Shown piece after piece: positions 9,879 to 20,705 of a stretch of DNA of 64,000 nt. The notes under the pieces were generated by a model. That model ran no database searches, had not been told where the DNA came from, and saw nothing but the letters and a program-made list of their open reading frames with translations. How positions within the stretch are numbered: position 1 is the first letter of the stretch; every line of letters begins with the position of its first letter. A program made the position numbers and the translations under genes. The stretch lies in the NCBI RefSeq assembly GCF_016908515.1, contig NZ_JAFBEA010000001.1, positions 868,001 to 932,000 on the forward strand, in the 5' to 3' direction. This stretch comes from Virgibacillus halotolerans. Its GTDB lineage: Bacteria; Bacillota; Bacilli; Bacillales; Amphibacillaceae.

Positions 9879-11162
9879 TTAACCATCCAAACCTTCTTTA
9901 TAAACTACCTTACCCGCTACAATTGTTAACACAGGTATTCCAGCCACATCCCAGTCCTGAAAAGGCATATTCTTCCCTTTTGAATAGAAGGATTTTTTAT
10001 CTATTGTTAATTGCTTGTCTAAGTTGACAAGGGTCAGGTCAGCAGGCTTGCCTTCCTCCAGTACACCGTAAGGCAATCCAAACACCGTTGCAGGCTTAAT
10101 GGTTAACCAGTCAACCAATTGCTGTAATGTGACTTTTCCTGTTTGTACAAGATGTGTATAAAGTAAAGGAAAAGCTGTTTCCAGACCGACAATTCCAAAT
10201 GGTGATTCCAGAAAACCTTTTGCTTTTTCATCTTCAGCGTGTGGGGCATGGTCTGTTGCGATAAAATCGATGGTTCCATCAAGTAGACCATCCATCAAAG
10301 CTTGCTGATCCGCTTTCGCACGTAATGGTGGATTCATCTTAAAGTTCGTATCACCTGCTTTTACATCGTGTTCATTTAATAACAAATGGTGAGGCGTTAC
10401 TTCGGAAGTCACATGAATACCAGCTCTTTTTGCATCGCGGATAACACGAACTGATTCCTTAGTGCTTACATGACAAACATGATAATGACAGCCTGCCGCT
10501 TCAGCTAGTAAAACATCGCGAGCAATTTGGACAGACTCACTTAGTGATGGTATTCCAGGAATGTCAAGGCGCTTACTTACCTCTCCATCGTGAACGACAC
10601 CACCATAAACAATCGAATTATCTTCACAATGGGCAACAATCGCTTTGCCGCACGCAGCAGCTTCTTTCATTGCCCGCAACATATAATCAGCGGTTTGTAT
10701 ACCAACACCATCATCCGTAAAAGCAAACACACCTGTTTCGGCCACTTCCTTGATGTCCGTTAATACTTCTCCCTTTAAATCTTTTGTAATGGAAGCATAT
10801 GGTAACACACGGACAACTGCATCTTTTTCAATGCGCGAAAAAAGGTCCTGTACGGTTTCAACATCACCAGGTACAGGAGAAGTATTCGGCATGGAACAAA
10901 CAGTTGTAAAACCACCGCTTGCGGCTGCTTCCGTTCCAGACTTGATTGTCTCTTTGTGCTCTCCGCCTGGTTCACGTAAATGAATATGCACATCGATAAA
11001 TCCAGGGAATAGCATATTGTTTTTACAGTCAATCACCTGATCCGCACTTTCTGAAATCACAGTCGCTATTTGTTTAATTTTCCCGGATTCAATCAATACT
11101 TCACACGCTTTTGGTTCGTTGGTAGGTAATAACATTTTTGTGTTTTTCAATAGAATTTTCAT
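9879..11162 (-). CDS. pyrC: Dihydroorotase
   Basis: 427 residues, class I dihydroorotase. Cyclises carbamoyl-aspartate. Zinc ligands are visible in DVHIHLREPG (residues about 58-67), further His near 178 and 231, and the TDHAPH motif near 304. The ATG preceded by GGGGGA gives a 62-base overlap with pyrB in another frame. The B. subtilis operon continues to carAB after pyrC; here pyrK follows at 32 bases. Confidence 0.95.
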   Translation of the reverse strand: MKILLKNTKMLLPTNEPKACEVLIESGKIKQIATVISESADQVIDCKNNMLFPGFIDVHIHLREPGGEHKETIKSGTEAAASGGFTTVCSMPNTSPVPGDVETVQDLFSRIEKDAVVRVLPYASITKDLKGEVLTDIKEVAETGVFAFTDDGVGIQTADYMLRAMKEAAACGKAIVAHCEDNSIVYGGVVHDGEVSKRLDIPGIPSLSESVQIARDVLLAEAAGCHYHVCHVSTKESVRVIRDAKRAGIHVTSEVTPHHLLLNEHDVKAGDTNFKMNPPLRAKADQQALMDGLLDGTIDFIATDHAPHAEDEKAKGFLESPFGIVGLETAFPLLYTHLVQTGKVTLQQLVDWLTIKPATVFGLPYGVLEEGKPADLTLVNLDKQLTIDKKSFYSKGKNMPFQDWDVAGIPVLTIVAGKVVYKEGLDG

Positions 11163-12045
11163 TGATAATCCCCCATTCTTGTAGTAGCTCCGTCATAATT
11201 GCCATTCTTACATAAACCCCATTATTCATTTGTTTAAAAATTCTCGAACGTTCACATTCTACTAAATCTGTATCTATCTCAACGTCCCGATTGATTGGCG
11301 CAGGATGTAAAATGATCGCATCTTTTTTCATTCGTTTTTCCCGTTCTTTTGTTAACCCATAATTGTAAAGATAATTCTCCGTTGTTTCCAATTGCGCTTC
11401 ATGTCTTTCATGCTGAATACGCAACAGCATGATCACATCACATATTTTCACCGCTTTATCTATCGTAATATACGGTGCTTGTATGGTCATATCTTCAAAA
11501 CCCGGAGCGGCACAAAGGTATACATTTGCTCCCATTTTCTTTAATGCATTCACATTTGAACGTGCCACACGACTATGTTTGATATCACCGACGATGGCAA
11601 TATTTAAATCTTTTAAAGTGCCATATTCTTGATAGATTGTTAGCATATCCAGCATACACTGTGTAGGGTGTTCTACTTTTCCTGCTCCACCATTAATCAT
11701 TGGAATCGATATATGGTCCATTAACGCTTTGAACCAGTCGTCATCTTGATGGCGAACCACTAATAAATTCGCGCCGATTGCTTCAAACGTTTTTGCTGTA
11801 TCATATAATGTTTCACCTTTATTCGTACTGGAGGATGCCTTATGGAAGTCCAGTACCTCAAATCCTAATTTCCGTTGTGCCACTACGAAGCTCATTTTTG
11901 TTCTTGTACTTGATTCAAAAAATAAATTCGCTGCAAATAATTGATCATTTAATTTAAGGTTTTTATGTCGGAACTGTTCAGCCGTTTCGATAATCCCGTA
12001 TATCTCTTTCGGTTTTAGTTGATCTACTGAAATAAAATGTTGCAT
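11101..12045 (-). CDS. pyrB: Aspartate carbamoyltransferase catalytic subunit
   Basis: 314 residues, about ten more than B. subtilis PyrB. Condenses carbamoyl phosphate with aspartate. Carbamoyl-phosphate loop FESSTRTKMSF (about residues 43-53), HPTQ near 130 and HPAPINRDVEI near 250 are intact. The C-terminal extension (after EWGII) runs into the pyrC frame. A PyrR attenuator precedes it. GTAGGAG precedes the ATG. Confidence 0.95.
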   Translation of the reverse strand: MQHFISVDQLKPKEIYGIIETAEQFRHKNLKLNDQLFAANLFFESSTRTKMSFVVAQRKLGFEVLDFHKASSSTNKGETLYDTAKTFEAIGANLLVVRHQDDDWFKALMDHISIPMINGGAGKVEHPTQCMLDMLTIYQEYGTLKDLNIAIVGDIKHSRVARSNVNALKKMGANVYLCAAPGFEDMTIQAPYITIDKAVKICDVIMLLRIQHERHEAQLETTENYLYNYGLTKEREKRMKKDAIILHPAPINRDVEIDTDLVECERSRIFKQMNNGVYVRMAIMTELLQEWGIINENSIEKHKNVITYQRTKSV

Positions 12046-12100
12046 AACAATCTCCTACTTTCCTTAAATAGATTATTTTTGCTTTTTTTCCATCTGTATT

Positions 12101-12195
12101 AAAAAAACCTCTTTGCAATTGGTTGCAAAGAGGTACACGTGTAGTTTTGTATACACGTTTTTCCTAGCAACCTTGTAAATCTCTCTGGATTTATT
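12101..12195 (-). promoter_or_regulatory. PyrR attenuator between pyrR and pyrB
   Basis: On the minus strand the PyrR-binding loop TCCAGAGAGATTTACAAGG (12170-12189) is followed by the terminator CCTCTTTGCAA-CCAA-TTGCAAAGAGG and seven T (12101-12133). PyrR with UMP is known to bind such loops and favour termination. Confidence 0.9.
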
Positions 12196-12209
12196 TAAAG
12201 GTTCACGAT

Positions 12210-12767
<558 letters not shown>

Positions 12768-12772
12768 TCATT

Positions 12773-12830
12773 CAAAGGCCTTCATTGCACTTATACTGAT
12801 ATCTTTAAAGGTTGTGCTTTCCTATCGGTA
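12773..12830 (-). repeat. Family D repeat inside the pyrR leader
   Basis: Shares TTGCACTTATACTGAT and the TTTCCTATC block with 28724-28818, and parts with 55083 and 57451. It separates the leader terminator from pyrR. Confidence 0.65.
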
Positions 12831-12831
12831 T

Positions 12832-12930
12832 AAAAAAAGTCCCTTTCTCCAGGAGGAAAAAGGGACTATAGTATATGTATCGCTACATGTATACTAATCC
12901 GTGTCCTTTTCAGCCTCTCTGGACTATGTT
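12832..12930 (-). promoter_or_regulatory. PyrR attenuator in the pyrR leader
   Basis: PyrR-binding loop GTCCAGAGAGGCTGAAAAGG (minus strand, 12905-12924) precedes terminator AGTCCCTTTTTCC...GGAGAAAGGGACT with seven T (12832-12867). Same design as the pyrR-pyrB attenuator. Confidence 0.9.
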
Positions 12931-12978
12931 AAAGGGTCTTATTCATTTCATTTATTATGACAAACTACATCTACAATG

Positions 12979-13890
12979 TCAATACATTTTTTCTATATAG
13001 GCTAACGTTTCATGGAAATATGCTGGTGCTTCCGCGTTGAATTCCATCCATTCTTTTTTAGTTGGATGTGTGAATCCAATTGTTTTCGCATGCAACGCTT
13101 GTCCACCCGTATCCAACGTTTTCCGCGGACCATACTTTAGATCCCCAACAATTGGAAAATCAATATATCTCATATGCACCCGTATTTGGTGTGTTCTGCC
13201 TGTTTCCAATTGACATTCCACATGGGTGTAATCAGGAAATCGTTTGATTACTTTAAAATTGGTAACAGCAGACTTGCCACCATCAACGACCGCCATTTTT
13301 TGTCGGTCCTTTGGATCTCTGCCAATTGGCGCATCAATTAATCCTACTTCATGTGAAATCTCTCCATGTACGATCGTTTCGTACTTGCGTGTTACTTCTT
13401 TCATGGACAGTTGTTCAGCCAACTGAACATGTGCATAATCATTTTTCGCAACAACCAATAGACCACTTGTATCCTTATCAATCCGGTGAACAATACCGGG
13501 GCGTTCTACCCCATTAATTCCGGATAAATCATTGCAATGATAAAGTAACGCATGAACAAGGGTACCATGCTGGTGACCTGCTGAAGGATGCACAACCATT
13601 CCTTTTGGTTTATTAACGACCAGTAAATCACTGTCCTCATAAACAATCAATAAAGGAATGTTTTCTGCTGCTATATTTAGTGGCTCTAATGCTGGAATCG
13701 ACCATGTAACCTCGTCACCTGCCTGGCATTTGTAATTTGCCTTTGCAGGTTCATTGTTAACGAGTACATGTCCTTTTGTTATCCATAATTGAACTTGCGA
13801 CCGTGAACGATCTGGATTGCATTCAGCTAATAATTTATCTAATCTTATTTTTTCCTGCTCTTCTGTTACTGTGTGATTAAATGTTGTCAT
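12979..13890 (-). CDS. rluD: Large-subunit rRNA pseudouridine synthase, RluD family (YlyB)
   Basis: 303 residues. N-terminal S4 domain (about residues 14-75) and catalytic domain with [16 protein letters not shown] (Asp near residue 137). Start ATG overlaps the lspA stop as ATGA. The order lspA-ylyB-pyrR matches B. subtilis. Target uridines cannot be read from sequence. Confidence 0.92.
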   Translation of the reverse strand: MTTFNHTVTEEQEKIRLDKLLAECNPDRSRSQVQLWITKGHVLVNNEPAKANYKCQAGDEVTWSIPALEPLNIAAENIPLLIVYEDSDLLVVNKPKGMVVHPSAGHQHGTLVHALLYHCNDLSGINGVERPGIVHRIDKDTSGLLVVAKNDYAHVQLAEQLSMKEVTRKYETIVHGEISHEVGLIDAPIGRDPKDRQKMAVVDGGKSAVTNFKVIKRFPDYTHVECQLETGRTHQIRVHMRYIDFPIVGDLKYGPRKTLDTGGQALHAKTIGFTHPTKKEWMEFNAEAPAYFHETLAYIEKMY

Positions 13891-14357
13891 TGTTTAACTT
13901 TTCCTTTCTTTTTTTCATCGATGATTGTCGCAATAATAATGAGGATGACACCAACCACTAATGAAGAATCAGCTACATTAAAAATCGGGTAATTATAGTT
14001 GAATATAATAAAGTCAAAAAAGTCGACAACTTCTTGTCGGAATAAACGGTCCATAAAGTTCCCCAACGCTCCACCAAGAATCAAACTTAGGGATACAGCC
14101 AGCAGTTTACTTTCCTTCGCATACTTTTGCATGTAAAAGATAATCCCTACGACGACAACAGCAGTAATAATATAGAAGAATCCCATTTGCCCTTGTAAAA
14201 TCCCCCAGGCAGCACCCTGGTTCCGATGTGACGTGATATAAAAGAAGTCTTCAATCACCGTTATACTATCTCCATACGCCATCGTTTTTACAATGACCCA
14301 TTTGGACAGTTGATCGATAACAACGACAATAAATGCGATAATATAGTACCAATACAT
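13887..14357 (-). CDS. lspA: Lipoprotein signal peptidase II
   Basis: 156 residues from the ATG preceded by GGGGG; the frame is open 18 codons further but without a ribosome site. Four membrane helices; catalytic aspartates in LGNFMDRLF (about 97) and FNVADSSL (about 124), with the conserved NQGAAWG loop. Cleaves prolipoproteins such as YidC2 and CtaC encoded in this window. Confidence 0.95.
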   Translation of the reverse strand: MYWYYIIAFIVVVIDQLSKWVIVKTMAYGDSITVIEDFFYITSHRNQGAAWGILQGQMGFFYIITAVVVVGIIFYMQKYAKESKLLAVSLSLILGGALGNFMDRLFRQEVVDFFDFIIFNYNYPIFNVADSSLVVGVILIIIATIIDEKKKGKVKQ

Positions 14358-14440
14358 ATCGTTTCCCCCGATTCCATTTCTGCATCTTACTAATTTTAAG
14401 CCTAAACGCATATATTTTCAATACATATCAAAAATAGTGA

Positions 14441-14476
14441 AAAAATACTCCCCTTTGATGAAAGAGGAGTATTTTT
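14441..14476 (-). terminator. Terminator of ileS
   Basis: AAAAATACTCC and GGAGTATTTTT form an 11-bp stem just downstream of the ileS stop. Confidence 0.8.
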
Positions 14477-14487
14477 GTACAACGAGC

Positions 14488-17244
14488 CTATGCTGTATAG
14501 TTTTCTTTCACAACACTGGCACACCGTGTACATAAATCCGGATAGTCTTTATCTTCTCCAACTGTTTCGGAAGCCATCCAGCAGCGTTGACATTTTTCGC
14601 CTGGATGTTTTTCTACAGCAACATCAACATATTTATATGCTTTGGCTTCTTCATTATTGTCTGTTACAACAGCTTCAGAAACGATTAAATACTGGTGTAA
14701 GTGTTCCATATTTTTTAATACGGCTTTTGTTTCTTCATCTTTGGGAACAATGGTGATTTTAGCTTCCAATGATTTCCCAATTATTTTTTCATTTCTTGCT
14801 TCTTCTAATGCTTTTAATACATCGTCACGAACTTTCATAAACTGATCCCATTTTGCGACAGTCTCTGTAAAGTCTTCCATTTTATTCGGTTCAGGAATAT
14901 CCGTTAATTGCACACTTTCTTCCTCAACTCCTGGAATATATTCCCATATTTCTTCAGTTGTATGTGGAATAATCGGTGTCAGTAATTTAACCATTGTCGT
15001 TAAAATTTCATAATAGCCAGTTTGAATACTACGGCGGCGTTTATTATCTTTTTCCTCGATATAAAGTACATCTTTAGCAAAATCTAAATAGAATGAACTC
15101 AAATCAACGGCACAGAAATTATGAATTTCATGGAAGATTGGTGAAAACTCATACTTATCATAGCTTTCTCGAACATTGCCTACCAATTCCCCTAATTGAT
15201 GAAGCATATAGCGATCTACTTCTTCTAATTCACTTTCCGGAACACGATCCGTTGCAGGGTCAAAATCAGCTAAGTTTGCAAGCATAAACCGGAATGTATT
15301 TCGGATTTTACGGTAAGCCTCCGATATTTGCTTTAAAATTTCTTGAGAAATACGTACATCTGCTTGATAATCTACAGACGATACCCAAAGGCGTAAAATG
15401 TCTACCCCCCATTGCTTTTGCACTTTAGAAGGAACCATCACATTTCCTAATGATTTACTCATTTTTCTACCATTACCATCCAATACAAAACCATGACTTA
15501 TAATGGTTTTAAATGGTGATTCACCAGTTACCGCAACTGCAGTAGATAGTGATGAATTAAACCATCCACGGTATTGATCACTGCCTTCTAAATAAATATC
15601 TGCTGGACGTTTTAGGTAAGGACGCCCTGCAAGTACTGCTTGATGGGATGATCCGGAATCAAACCAGACATCCATAATGTCCGTTTCTTTTGTAAAAGTC
15701 CCGTTTGGACTATGTTCCGATATAAATCCTTCTGGCAATAAATCTTTAGCATCCCATTCAAACCAGATATTTGATCCGTGTTCTGCAAACAGCTTGGATA
15801 CATGGTCAATCGTTACATCAGTAATGATCGGTGTTTTATCCTCCCCGTAAAATACGGGAATCGGAACACCCCATGAACGTTGGCGTGAGATACACCAATC
15901 CTCACGGTCACGAACCATATTATAAAGACGCGTTTCCCCCCATGCCGGATACCAATTAACGCGTTTAATTTCATCCAGAATATCTTGACGAAAATCCTTG
16001 ATCGAAGCAAACCATTGTGAAGTCGCACGGAAAATGGTTGGTTTCTTCGTCCGCCAATCATGTGGATAAGAATGCGTAATAAAGCCAAGCTTCAATAACG
16101 CACCAACTTCGTCCAATTTCTCTGTAATTGCCTGATTTGCTTTATCGTAAAATATACCCTCAAATCCAGGAGCTTCATCCGTAAAGACACCTTTATCATC
16201 GACAGGTGAAAGTGCTTCAATACCGTAAGAACGAGCAACAATGAAGTCATCTTCACCATGTCCTGGCGCTGTATGAACACAGCCTGTCCCGGCATCTGTT
16301 GTTACATGATCACCAAGCATGATCAATGAATCACGGTCATAGAATGGATGTCTAGCAATGACTCTATCTGCTTCTTCCCCTTTAAACGTTTTTACAACTT
16401 GTGGATCTTTCCAATCCAACACTTCGGAAACTTCCTCCAGCAAATCTTTCGCAATAACATATTTTTCCTCGTTCACTGCCACTACCGCATAAATTAAATC
16501 AGGATGTAATGTGATACCTAAATTAGCAGGGATTGTCCAAGGTGTTGTTGTCCAGATAATAATTTTTTCGCCACCATCAAGTACATCTTTTCCGTCTGTG
16601 ACTTCAAATGTAACGTAAATAGATGCAGAGCGTTTGTCCTGGTACTCAATTTCAGCTTCAGCTAAAGCTGATTCTGAGGATGGAGACCAGTAAACAGGTT
16701 TTTTACCTTTATAAATATAGCCTTTTTTAGCCATTTCACCAAAGACTCTAATTTGAGCTGCTTCATAATCCTTTGTTAATGTGATATATGGGTTATCCCA
16801 CTCCCCACGGGCACCCAGCTGTTTAAATTGGGTACGTTGACTGTTCACTTGCCCCATTGCATATTCAGCACACTTTTGTCTGAATTCAGCGATACTCATT
16901 TTTTTACGGTCTACTTTTTTCTTTTTTGTGAGTGCTGTTTCAATTGGCAATCCATGTGTATCCCATCCAGGCACATACGGCGCATGAAAGCCAGACATTG
17001 ATTTATAGCGGGTAATAAAATCCTTTAAGATTTGATTCAGTGCATGGCCAATGTGTAAATCCCCATTTGCGTATGGGGGCCCATCATGTAAAACAAATAA
17101 TGGCCTTCCTTCTGTCCTTTTTTGGACCTTTTCGTATATATTCATCTCTTCCCACTGCGCCTGTCTTACTGGTTCTTTATTCGGTAAATTTCCGCGCATC
17201 GGAAATGCAGTTTTGGGCATTAATAATGTGTCCTTATAATCCAT
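14488..17244 (-). CDS. ileS: Isoleucyl-tRNA synthetase
   Basis: 918 residues, bacterial (type 1) class I synthetase. HIGH signature at residues 64-67 (GDLHIGHA), editing domain in the middle, KMSKS in [10 protein letters not shown] near residue 595, and a C-terminal zinc site CQRCW...CTRC. AAGGAGG precedes the ATG. An isoleucine T-box leader lies 346 bases upstream, unusually far because repeats occupy the gap. ylyA, between ileS and lspA in B. subtilis, is absent. Confidence 0.97.
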   Translation of the reverse strand: MDYKDTLLMPKTAFPMRGNLPNKEPVRQAQWEEMNIYEKVQKRTEGRPLFVLHDGPPYANGDLHIGHALNQILKDFITRYKSMSGFHAPYVPGWDTHGLPIETALTKKKKVDRKKMSIAEFRQKCAEYAMGQVNSQRTQFKQLGARGEWDNPYITLTKDYEAAQIRVFGEMAKKGYIYKGKKPVYWSPSSESALAEAEIEYQDKRSASIYVTFEVTDGKDVLDGGEKIIIWTTTPWTIPANLGITLHPDLIYAVVAVNEEKYVIAKDLLEEVSEVLDWKDPQVVKTFKGEEADRVIARHPFYDRDSLIMLGDHVTTDAGTGCVHTAPGHGEDDFIVARSYGIEALSPVDDKGVFTDEAPGFEGIFYDKANQAITEKLDEVGALLKLGFITHSYPHDWRTKKPTIFRATSQWFASIKDFRQDILDEIKRVNWYPAWGETRLYNMVRDREDWCISRQRSWGVPIPVFYGEDKTPIITDVTIDHVSKLFAEHGSNIWFEWDAKDLLPEGFISEHSPNGTFTKETDIMDVWFDSGSSHQAVLAGRPYLKRPADIYLEGSDQYRGWFNSSLSTAVAVTGESPFKTIISHGFVLDGNGRKMSKSLGNVMVPSKVQKQWGVDILRLWVSSVDYQADVRISQEILKQISEAYRKIRNTFRFMLANLADFDPATDRVPESELEEVDRYMLHQLGELVGNVRESYDKYEFSPIFHEIHNFCAVDLSSFYLDFAKDVLYIEEKDNKRRRSIQTGYYEILTTMVKLLTPIIPHTTEEIWEYIPGVEEESVQLTDIPEPNKMEDFTETVAKWDQFMKVRDDVLKALEEARNEKIIGKSLEAKITIVPKDEETKAVLKNMEHLHQYLIVSEAVVTDNNEEAKAYKYVDVAVEKHPGEKCQRCWMASETVGEDKDYPDLCTRCASVVKENYTA

Positions 17245-17334
17245 TTAATACTTCCTCCTTTAAAATAAACGCTTTTAAAATTTTGTTGCTTTTTAGTTCT
17301 CGTTTTTGATAACAACTGCAATAGTAAGAACTGG

Positions 17335-17457
17335 TTGTTTTCCGCTGCGGACCGTTGCTTTCCGCGGGCACGGCTTCAGCCTCCTCGAGAAAACCACTCT
17401 GCGGGGGCTTCAGACACGTGCTGTTCCCGCAGGAGTCAACGTTCCTTCGCTTCAAAC
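17335..17457 (+). repeat. Dispersed repeat family A, copy in the ileS leader
   Basis: Contains GCTTTCCGCGGGCACGGCTT, CCTCCTCGAGAAAACC and TTCCCGCAGGAGTC, matching copy 1 with substitutions. It lies between the T-box and the ileS start, so it would be transcribed in the mRNA leader. Confidence 0.8.
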
Positions 17458-17538
17458 AAACATCATAATAGGTGAAAAAAATATTGTACTGTTGTCAAAC
17501 TCCATGTTAGCGAAGTGTATTTCCTTAGCAGTATGGCG

Positions 17539-17574
17539 GTGGGACGAACCCACGGTGCAGTCCCAATCTTTGAC
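17539..17574 (+). repeat. Family B mini-repeat in the ileS leader
   Basis: GTGGGACGAACCCACGGTGC then AGTCCCAATCTTTG; same as the inverted copy at 44688-44723 with single changes. Can fold as a hairpin. Confidence 0.8.
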
Positions 17575-17590
17575 AAAAGAAAAAATAAAC

Positions 17591-17825
17591 AAAAAAGCCC
17601 CCTACATCCCAAAAGGGACGAGAAGACTCGCGGTACCACCCTTATAAATTTAAACACATGCTTTAAATTCACTCGATATTCTTAACGTGAATAAACCGTC
17701 CACTATTACTGTTATTCATAATGGATACTCCAGAGTGATTTTCCAAAGGTGCTGCTGGTCAGGCTTTCACCACCCACTGACTCGCTACTATGCAGCACGC
17801 TACCTTTATACTGTCTCTGTCAACG
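17591..17825 (-). promoter_or_regulatory. T-box leader (isoleucine) of ileS
   Basis: On the minus strand: a stem I region from about 17820, candidate specifier ATC at 17726-17724 (context GGAGTATCCATT), the T-box AAGGGTGGTACCGCG at 17643-17629, then a GTCCCT/AGGGGGC terminator with a T-run (17619-17591). Uncharged tRNA-Ile would favour the antiterminator. Confidence 0.92.
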
Positions 17826-17892
17826 TATTTAGTATTTGTAATATAACTATATCTGTATGAATTATATGTAAAATTCCAGGAGACGTCAAGGT

Positions 17893-18396
17893 CTAAGACT
17901 TATTTTCCAGCAACTCCAGATCTTCGCCTATTTCTTCATCAAATAATTTTTCCCAATCATCGGTCCCAATCATATCCAACTGTGCTTCAACAAGCATCTT
18001 CAGACGAGTTCGGAATACCTTTGCTTGTTTTTTCAATTCCTCTACATCCATTGATATACGACGTGATTTACTTAATGCTTCATTGATAATACGATCAGCA
18101 TTCTTTTCTGCTTCTTTAATAATCAATTTTGATTCCTTCGATGCATTCCCTGTTACTTCTTCAGCCGTTTCCTGGGCCACCAGAATTGATTTATTTAATG
18201 TTTCTTCAATATTTGTAAAGTGCCCTAGTCGTTCTTTTAGCTGATCCACTTCTTCGTTTAAATCTTTATTTTCTCTAATTGAAACCTCATAATCTTTGAT
18301 GATCTGATCCAAAAACTCATTCACTTCATCCTCGTTATAGCCACGAAGACTTCTTGTAAATTCTTTATTATGAATATCTAATGGTGTTAATGGCAC
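17893..18396 (-). CDS. divIVA: Cell division / polarity protein DivIVA
   Basis: 167 residues from a GTG start preceded by GAGGAGGTGG; the frame is open 23 codons further without a ribosome site. The N-terminal membrane-curvature domain PLTPLDIHNKEF...GYNEDEVNEFLDQI is followed by two long coiled-coil segments. It recruits MinJ/MinCD and, in sporulation, chromosome-anchoring RacA to poles. It closes the ylm cluster as in B. subtilis. Confidence 0.95.
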   Translation of the reverse strand: MPLTPLDIHNKEFTRSLRGYNEDEVNEFLDQIIKDYEVSIRENKDLNEEVDQLKERLGHFTNIEETLNKSILVAQETAEEVTGNASKESKLIIKEAEKNADRIINEALSKSRRISMDVEELKKQAKVFRTRLKMLVEAQLDMIGTDDWEKLFDEEIGEDLELLENKS

Positions 18397-18475
18397 ATCG
18401 GCCACCTCCTCATGGAAATTATACTTCATTTCTTCAATTCGACATTTTTTTGCAGAGTCCTGCAATAACTGCAGA

Positions 18476-19252
18476 TTACTTTAATATAGCTGTTGTAATC
18501 CTCCATTTATCTTTTTTCGTTTGCCCATTTACTTCTACTAGCTTGCTTCGTCCTTTTCCACGAACAGATAGTAGATCACCAGGCTGAACCGTAAATTTTC
18601 CATCCTCAACAACTTTAAAGTTAACTTTTACATGACCTTTATTGATATGATCCCCAGCGTCTTTTCTCGACATTTGATATATTTCTTTTAAAACGTTATC
18701 CAATCGTAAGGAAGAAACCGTTTTATCTGCCTCGACCCAATTTGTTTTATTTTCTAACATCGTAGACAGAGGTGCTTCTTCTAGTCTAACGGTTGCCTTT
18801 TTGATGGAAGTCAGATTGACCATCACATAAGCAGCTATTTCGTCAGCCAAAACAATTTGGATCGTACCATCCCCAACAAAAATATCTCCAAGTTTCTTCC
18901 GCTTAATGCCCAATGATAAAAAAGCACCCATCACATCCCGATGTTCCAGGGAAATAAATTTGTCCTGGTAGGAAGCTTGAAGTAATGTTAGCTGGAAATC
19001 ATTTGTTTCTATTGCCTCATAAAACGGTGCGATGATGACACGACCTCTTTCCGCATCCAAACCTCCACCATGTTTATACATCTTTACATCCGGATTGTTT
19101 TCCCCTATTAACATGTCGATAATACGCTGTTCTCTTGGATCAAGGAAGTCAGTTAATTTAGCCTGGTAGGATTGTTCCACAATTTCTTTCCAAGATAATA
19201 CCTGATCAATAAATGGCTGTTCATCTTCCCTAAAATGCTGATAAATATCCAT
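18476..19252 (-). CDS. ylmH: S4-domain RNA-binding protein YlmH
   Basis: 258 residues. N-terminal and middle domains of unknown fold followed by a C-terminal S4 RNA-binding domain (about residues 180-240; LRLDNVLKEIYQMSRKDAG). From recent literature as I recall, YlmH binds 50S-peptidyl-tRNA complexes and can act in ribosome quality control like RqcP. AAGGGAG precedes the ATG. Confidence 0.92.
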   Translation of the reverse strand: MDIYQHFREDEQPFIDQVLSWKEIVEQSYQAKLTDFLDPREQRIIDMLIGENNPDVKMYKHGGGLDAERGRVIIAPFYEAIETNDFQLTLLQASYQDKFISLEHRDVMGAFLSLGIKRKKLGDIFVGDGTIQIVLADEIAAYVMVNLTSIKKATVRLEEAPLSTMLENKTNWVEADKTVSSLRLDNVLKEIYQMSRKDAGDHINKGHVKVNFKVVEDGKFTVQPGDLLSVRGKGRSKLVEVNGQTKKDKWRITTAILK

Positions 19253-19263
19253 TTTTATCTCCC

Positions 19264-19530
19264 TTAAAACAATAGCATTTTAAACAGTTCTAATAATCCT
19301 GTTCTAGCTAAATAAATGACGAATATTCCTACGATAGGAGATAAGTCAATCATACCTAGTGGCGGAATAATTTTCCTGAATTGCTCTAAATATGGTTCAC
19401 ATATTTTTGTTAAAAATAGGCCGATCGATGATTCACGGGCTCCTGGGAACCATGACATGAAAATATATACAATTAAAGCCCAACTGTATATTTGAAAAGC
19501 TATGTCTAATATCCTATAAAGTTCTAACAT
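19264..19530 (-). CDS. ylmG: YggT-family membrane protein YlmG
   Basis: 88 residues with two membrane helices (about 5-25 and 60-82) and the conserved FPGARESSIG and EPYLEQFRKIIPPLGMIDLSP segments. Family members affect division or photosystem assembly, but the role in bacilli is undefined. TAGGAG precedes the ATG. Confidence 0.92.
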   Translation of the reverse strand: MLELYRILDIAFQIYSWALIVYIFMSWFPGARESSIGLFLTKICEPYLEQFRKIIPPLGMIDLSPIVGIFVIYLARTGLLELFKMLLF

Positions 19531-19538
19531 CTATTCTC

Positions 19539-19976
19539 CTACCATCCCTTATTAAATTCCTCTTCTTCTACAAATGTCTCTGATATAGTTCCGGAGACAT
19601 CTACATTATCCGGTGTACAAAGAAACGTTTCCGCACCAAGTTTTTGAATATCACCATCAACCGCATAGACGGTACCGCTTAGAAAATCAACAATTCTTTT
19701 AGCTTGATTGTTCTCAACCCGTTGCAGGTTGATTACAACAGCGCGTCTATTAACAATATTATCGGCAATTTCCTGTGCTTCATTATACGTTCTTGGTTCA
19801 CAAAGGACAACTTTCGAGGTTGCCTGTTGCATACTGGTTAAATTAACGACATTTTGATTCTTTTGCTTCGCTGTTTGTTTTCCTTTTGGTTCTGGTAAAG
19901 GTTCCTCATCGACATACTCATATTCATATTCGTCATCCATCGTAAAGTAGTTTTTAATCTTATTTTTAATACTCAA
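19539..19976 (-). CDS. sepF: Cell division protein SepF
   Basis: 145 residues from a TTG start with GAGGTG upstream. The N-terminal [11 protein letters not shown] is the amphipathic membrane anchor; an acidic linker follows; the DUF552 core (about residues 55-140) polymerises and binds the FtsZ tail, bundling filaments at the Z-ring. Confidence 0.95.
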   Translation of the reverse strand: MSIKNKIKNYFTMDDEYEYEYVDEEPLPEPKGKQTAKQKNQNVVNLTSMQQATSKVVLCEPRTYNEAQEIADNIVNRRAVVINLQRVENNQAKRIVDFLSGTVYAVDGDIQKLGAETFLCTPDNVDVSGTISETFVEEEEFNKGW

Positions 19977-20009
19977 TTTTACTTCACCTCTTCATTTTTT
20001 ACTTTGGGA

Positions 20010-20678
20010 TCATCCAACTAATTTTGTGCCGATTCGAATATGTGTCGCTCCTGCTTCAATCGCAATGTCATAATCGTTACTCATTCCCATTGATAAATAT
20101 TCACATGGTGCATGCTCAAATTGCTTTTGTTTTATCGTATCCCTCAGTTGAGCTAACTTTTTAAAGTTTTCCTTTAATACTGTTTTATCTTCAACATGCG
20201 GAGCCATAGTCATTAGTCCAACCACCCGGACATTTTCATAGGCAGCAATCTCTTTTATAAAAGGCATGACCGCTTCTGGGTTAAGTCCGTGCTTCGTCTC
20301 TTCTCCACTAACATTCACTTGTACAAAACAGTCAACCGTTTTCTCTGCTCGCTTATTTATTTCTTTAGCAAGTGAAAGACGATCCAATGAATGAATTGCA
20401 GTCACTTTATTAATGACTTCTTTCACTTTTCTTGTTTGTAAGGTTCCAATAAAATGCCACTTCGCTTTATCTTCTATTTGATTGTACTTTTCTACAAAGC
20501 CTTCAAGGCGATTTTCGCCAAGGTTTTCAATACCTGCCTCAATTGTCTCTTCTGTTCGTTCTATTGTAACATATTTTGTAACTGCTATTATGGTTATTTC
20601 TTCAGGATTCCGATTACTATTTTCACAAGCTTGTCTAATATTTGACTGAATTTGTTCCAGATTTGTTAATACATTCAT
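20010..20678 (-). CDS. ylmE: PLP homeostasis protein (YggS/PROSC family, YlmE)
   Basis: 222 residues. Single-domain alanine-racemase-like barrel that binds pyridoxal phosphate through the Lys in IIAVTKYV (about residue 34). The ATG is chosen because MNVLTNLEQI aligns with B. subtilis YlmE; an in-frame TTG three codons upstream is closer to GGAGG and cannot be excluded. Confidence 0.92.
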   Translation of the reverse strand: MNVLTNLEQIQSNIRQACENSNRNPEEITIIAVTKYVTIERTEETIEAGIENLGENRLEGFVEKYNQIEDKAKWHFIGTLQTRKVKEVINKVTAIHSLDRLSLAKEINKRAEKTVDCFVQVNVSGEETKHGLNPEAVMPFIKEIAAYENVRVVGLMTMAPHVEDKTVLKENFKKLAQLRDTIKQKQFEHAPCEYLSMGMSNDYDIAIEAGATHIRIGTKLVG

Positions 20679-20705
20679 TATTACCAATTCTCCTCCACAA
20701 TATAA

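Noticed and set aside
10750-10983. Plus-strand frame inside pyrC
   Set aside because: Antisense shadow of a conserved enzyme gene.
17306-17647. 113-codon plus-strand frame upstream of ileS
   Set aside because: Lies across repeats and the antisense strand of the T-box; composition reflects the repeats.
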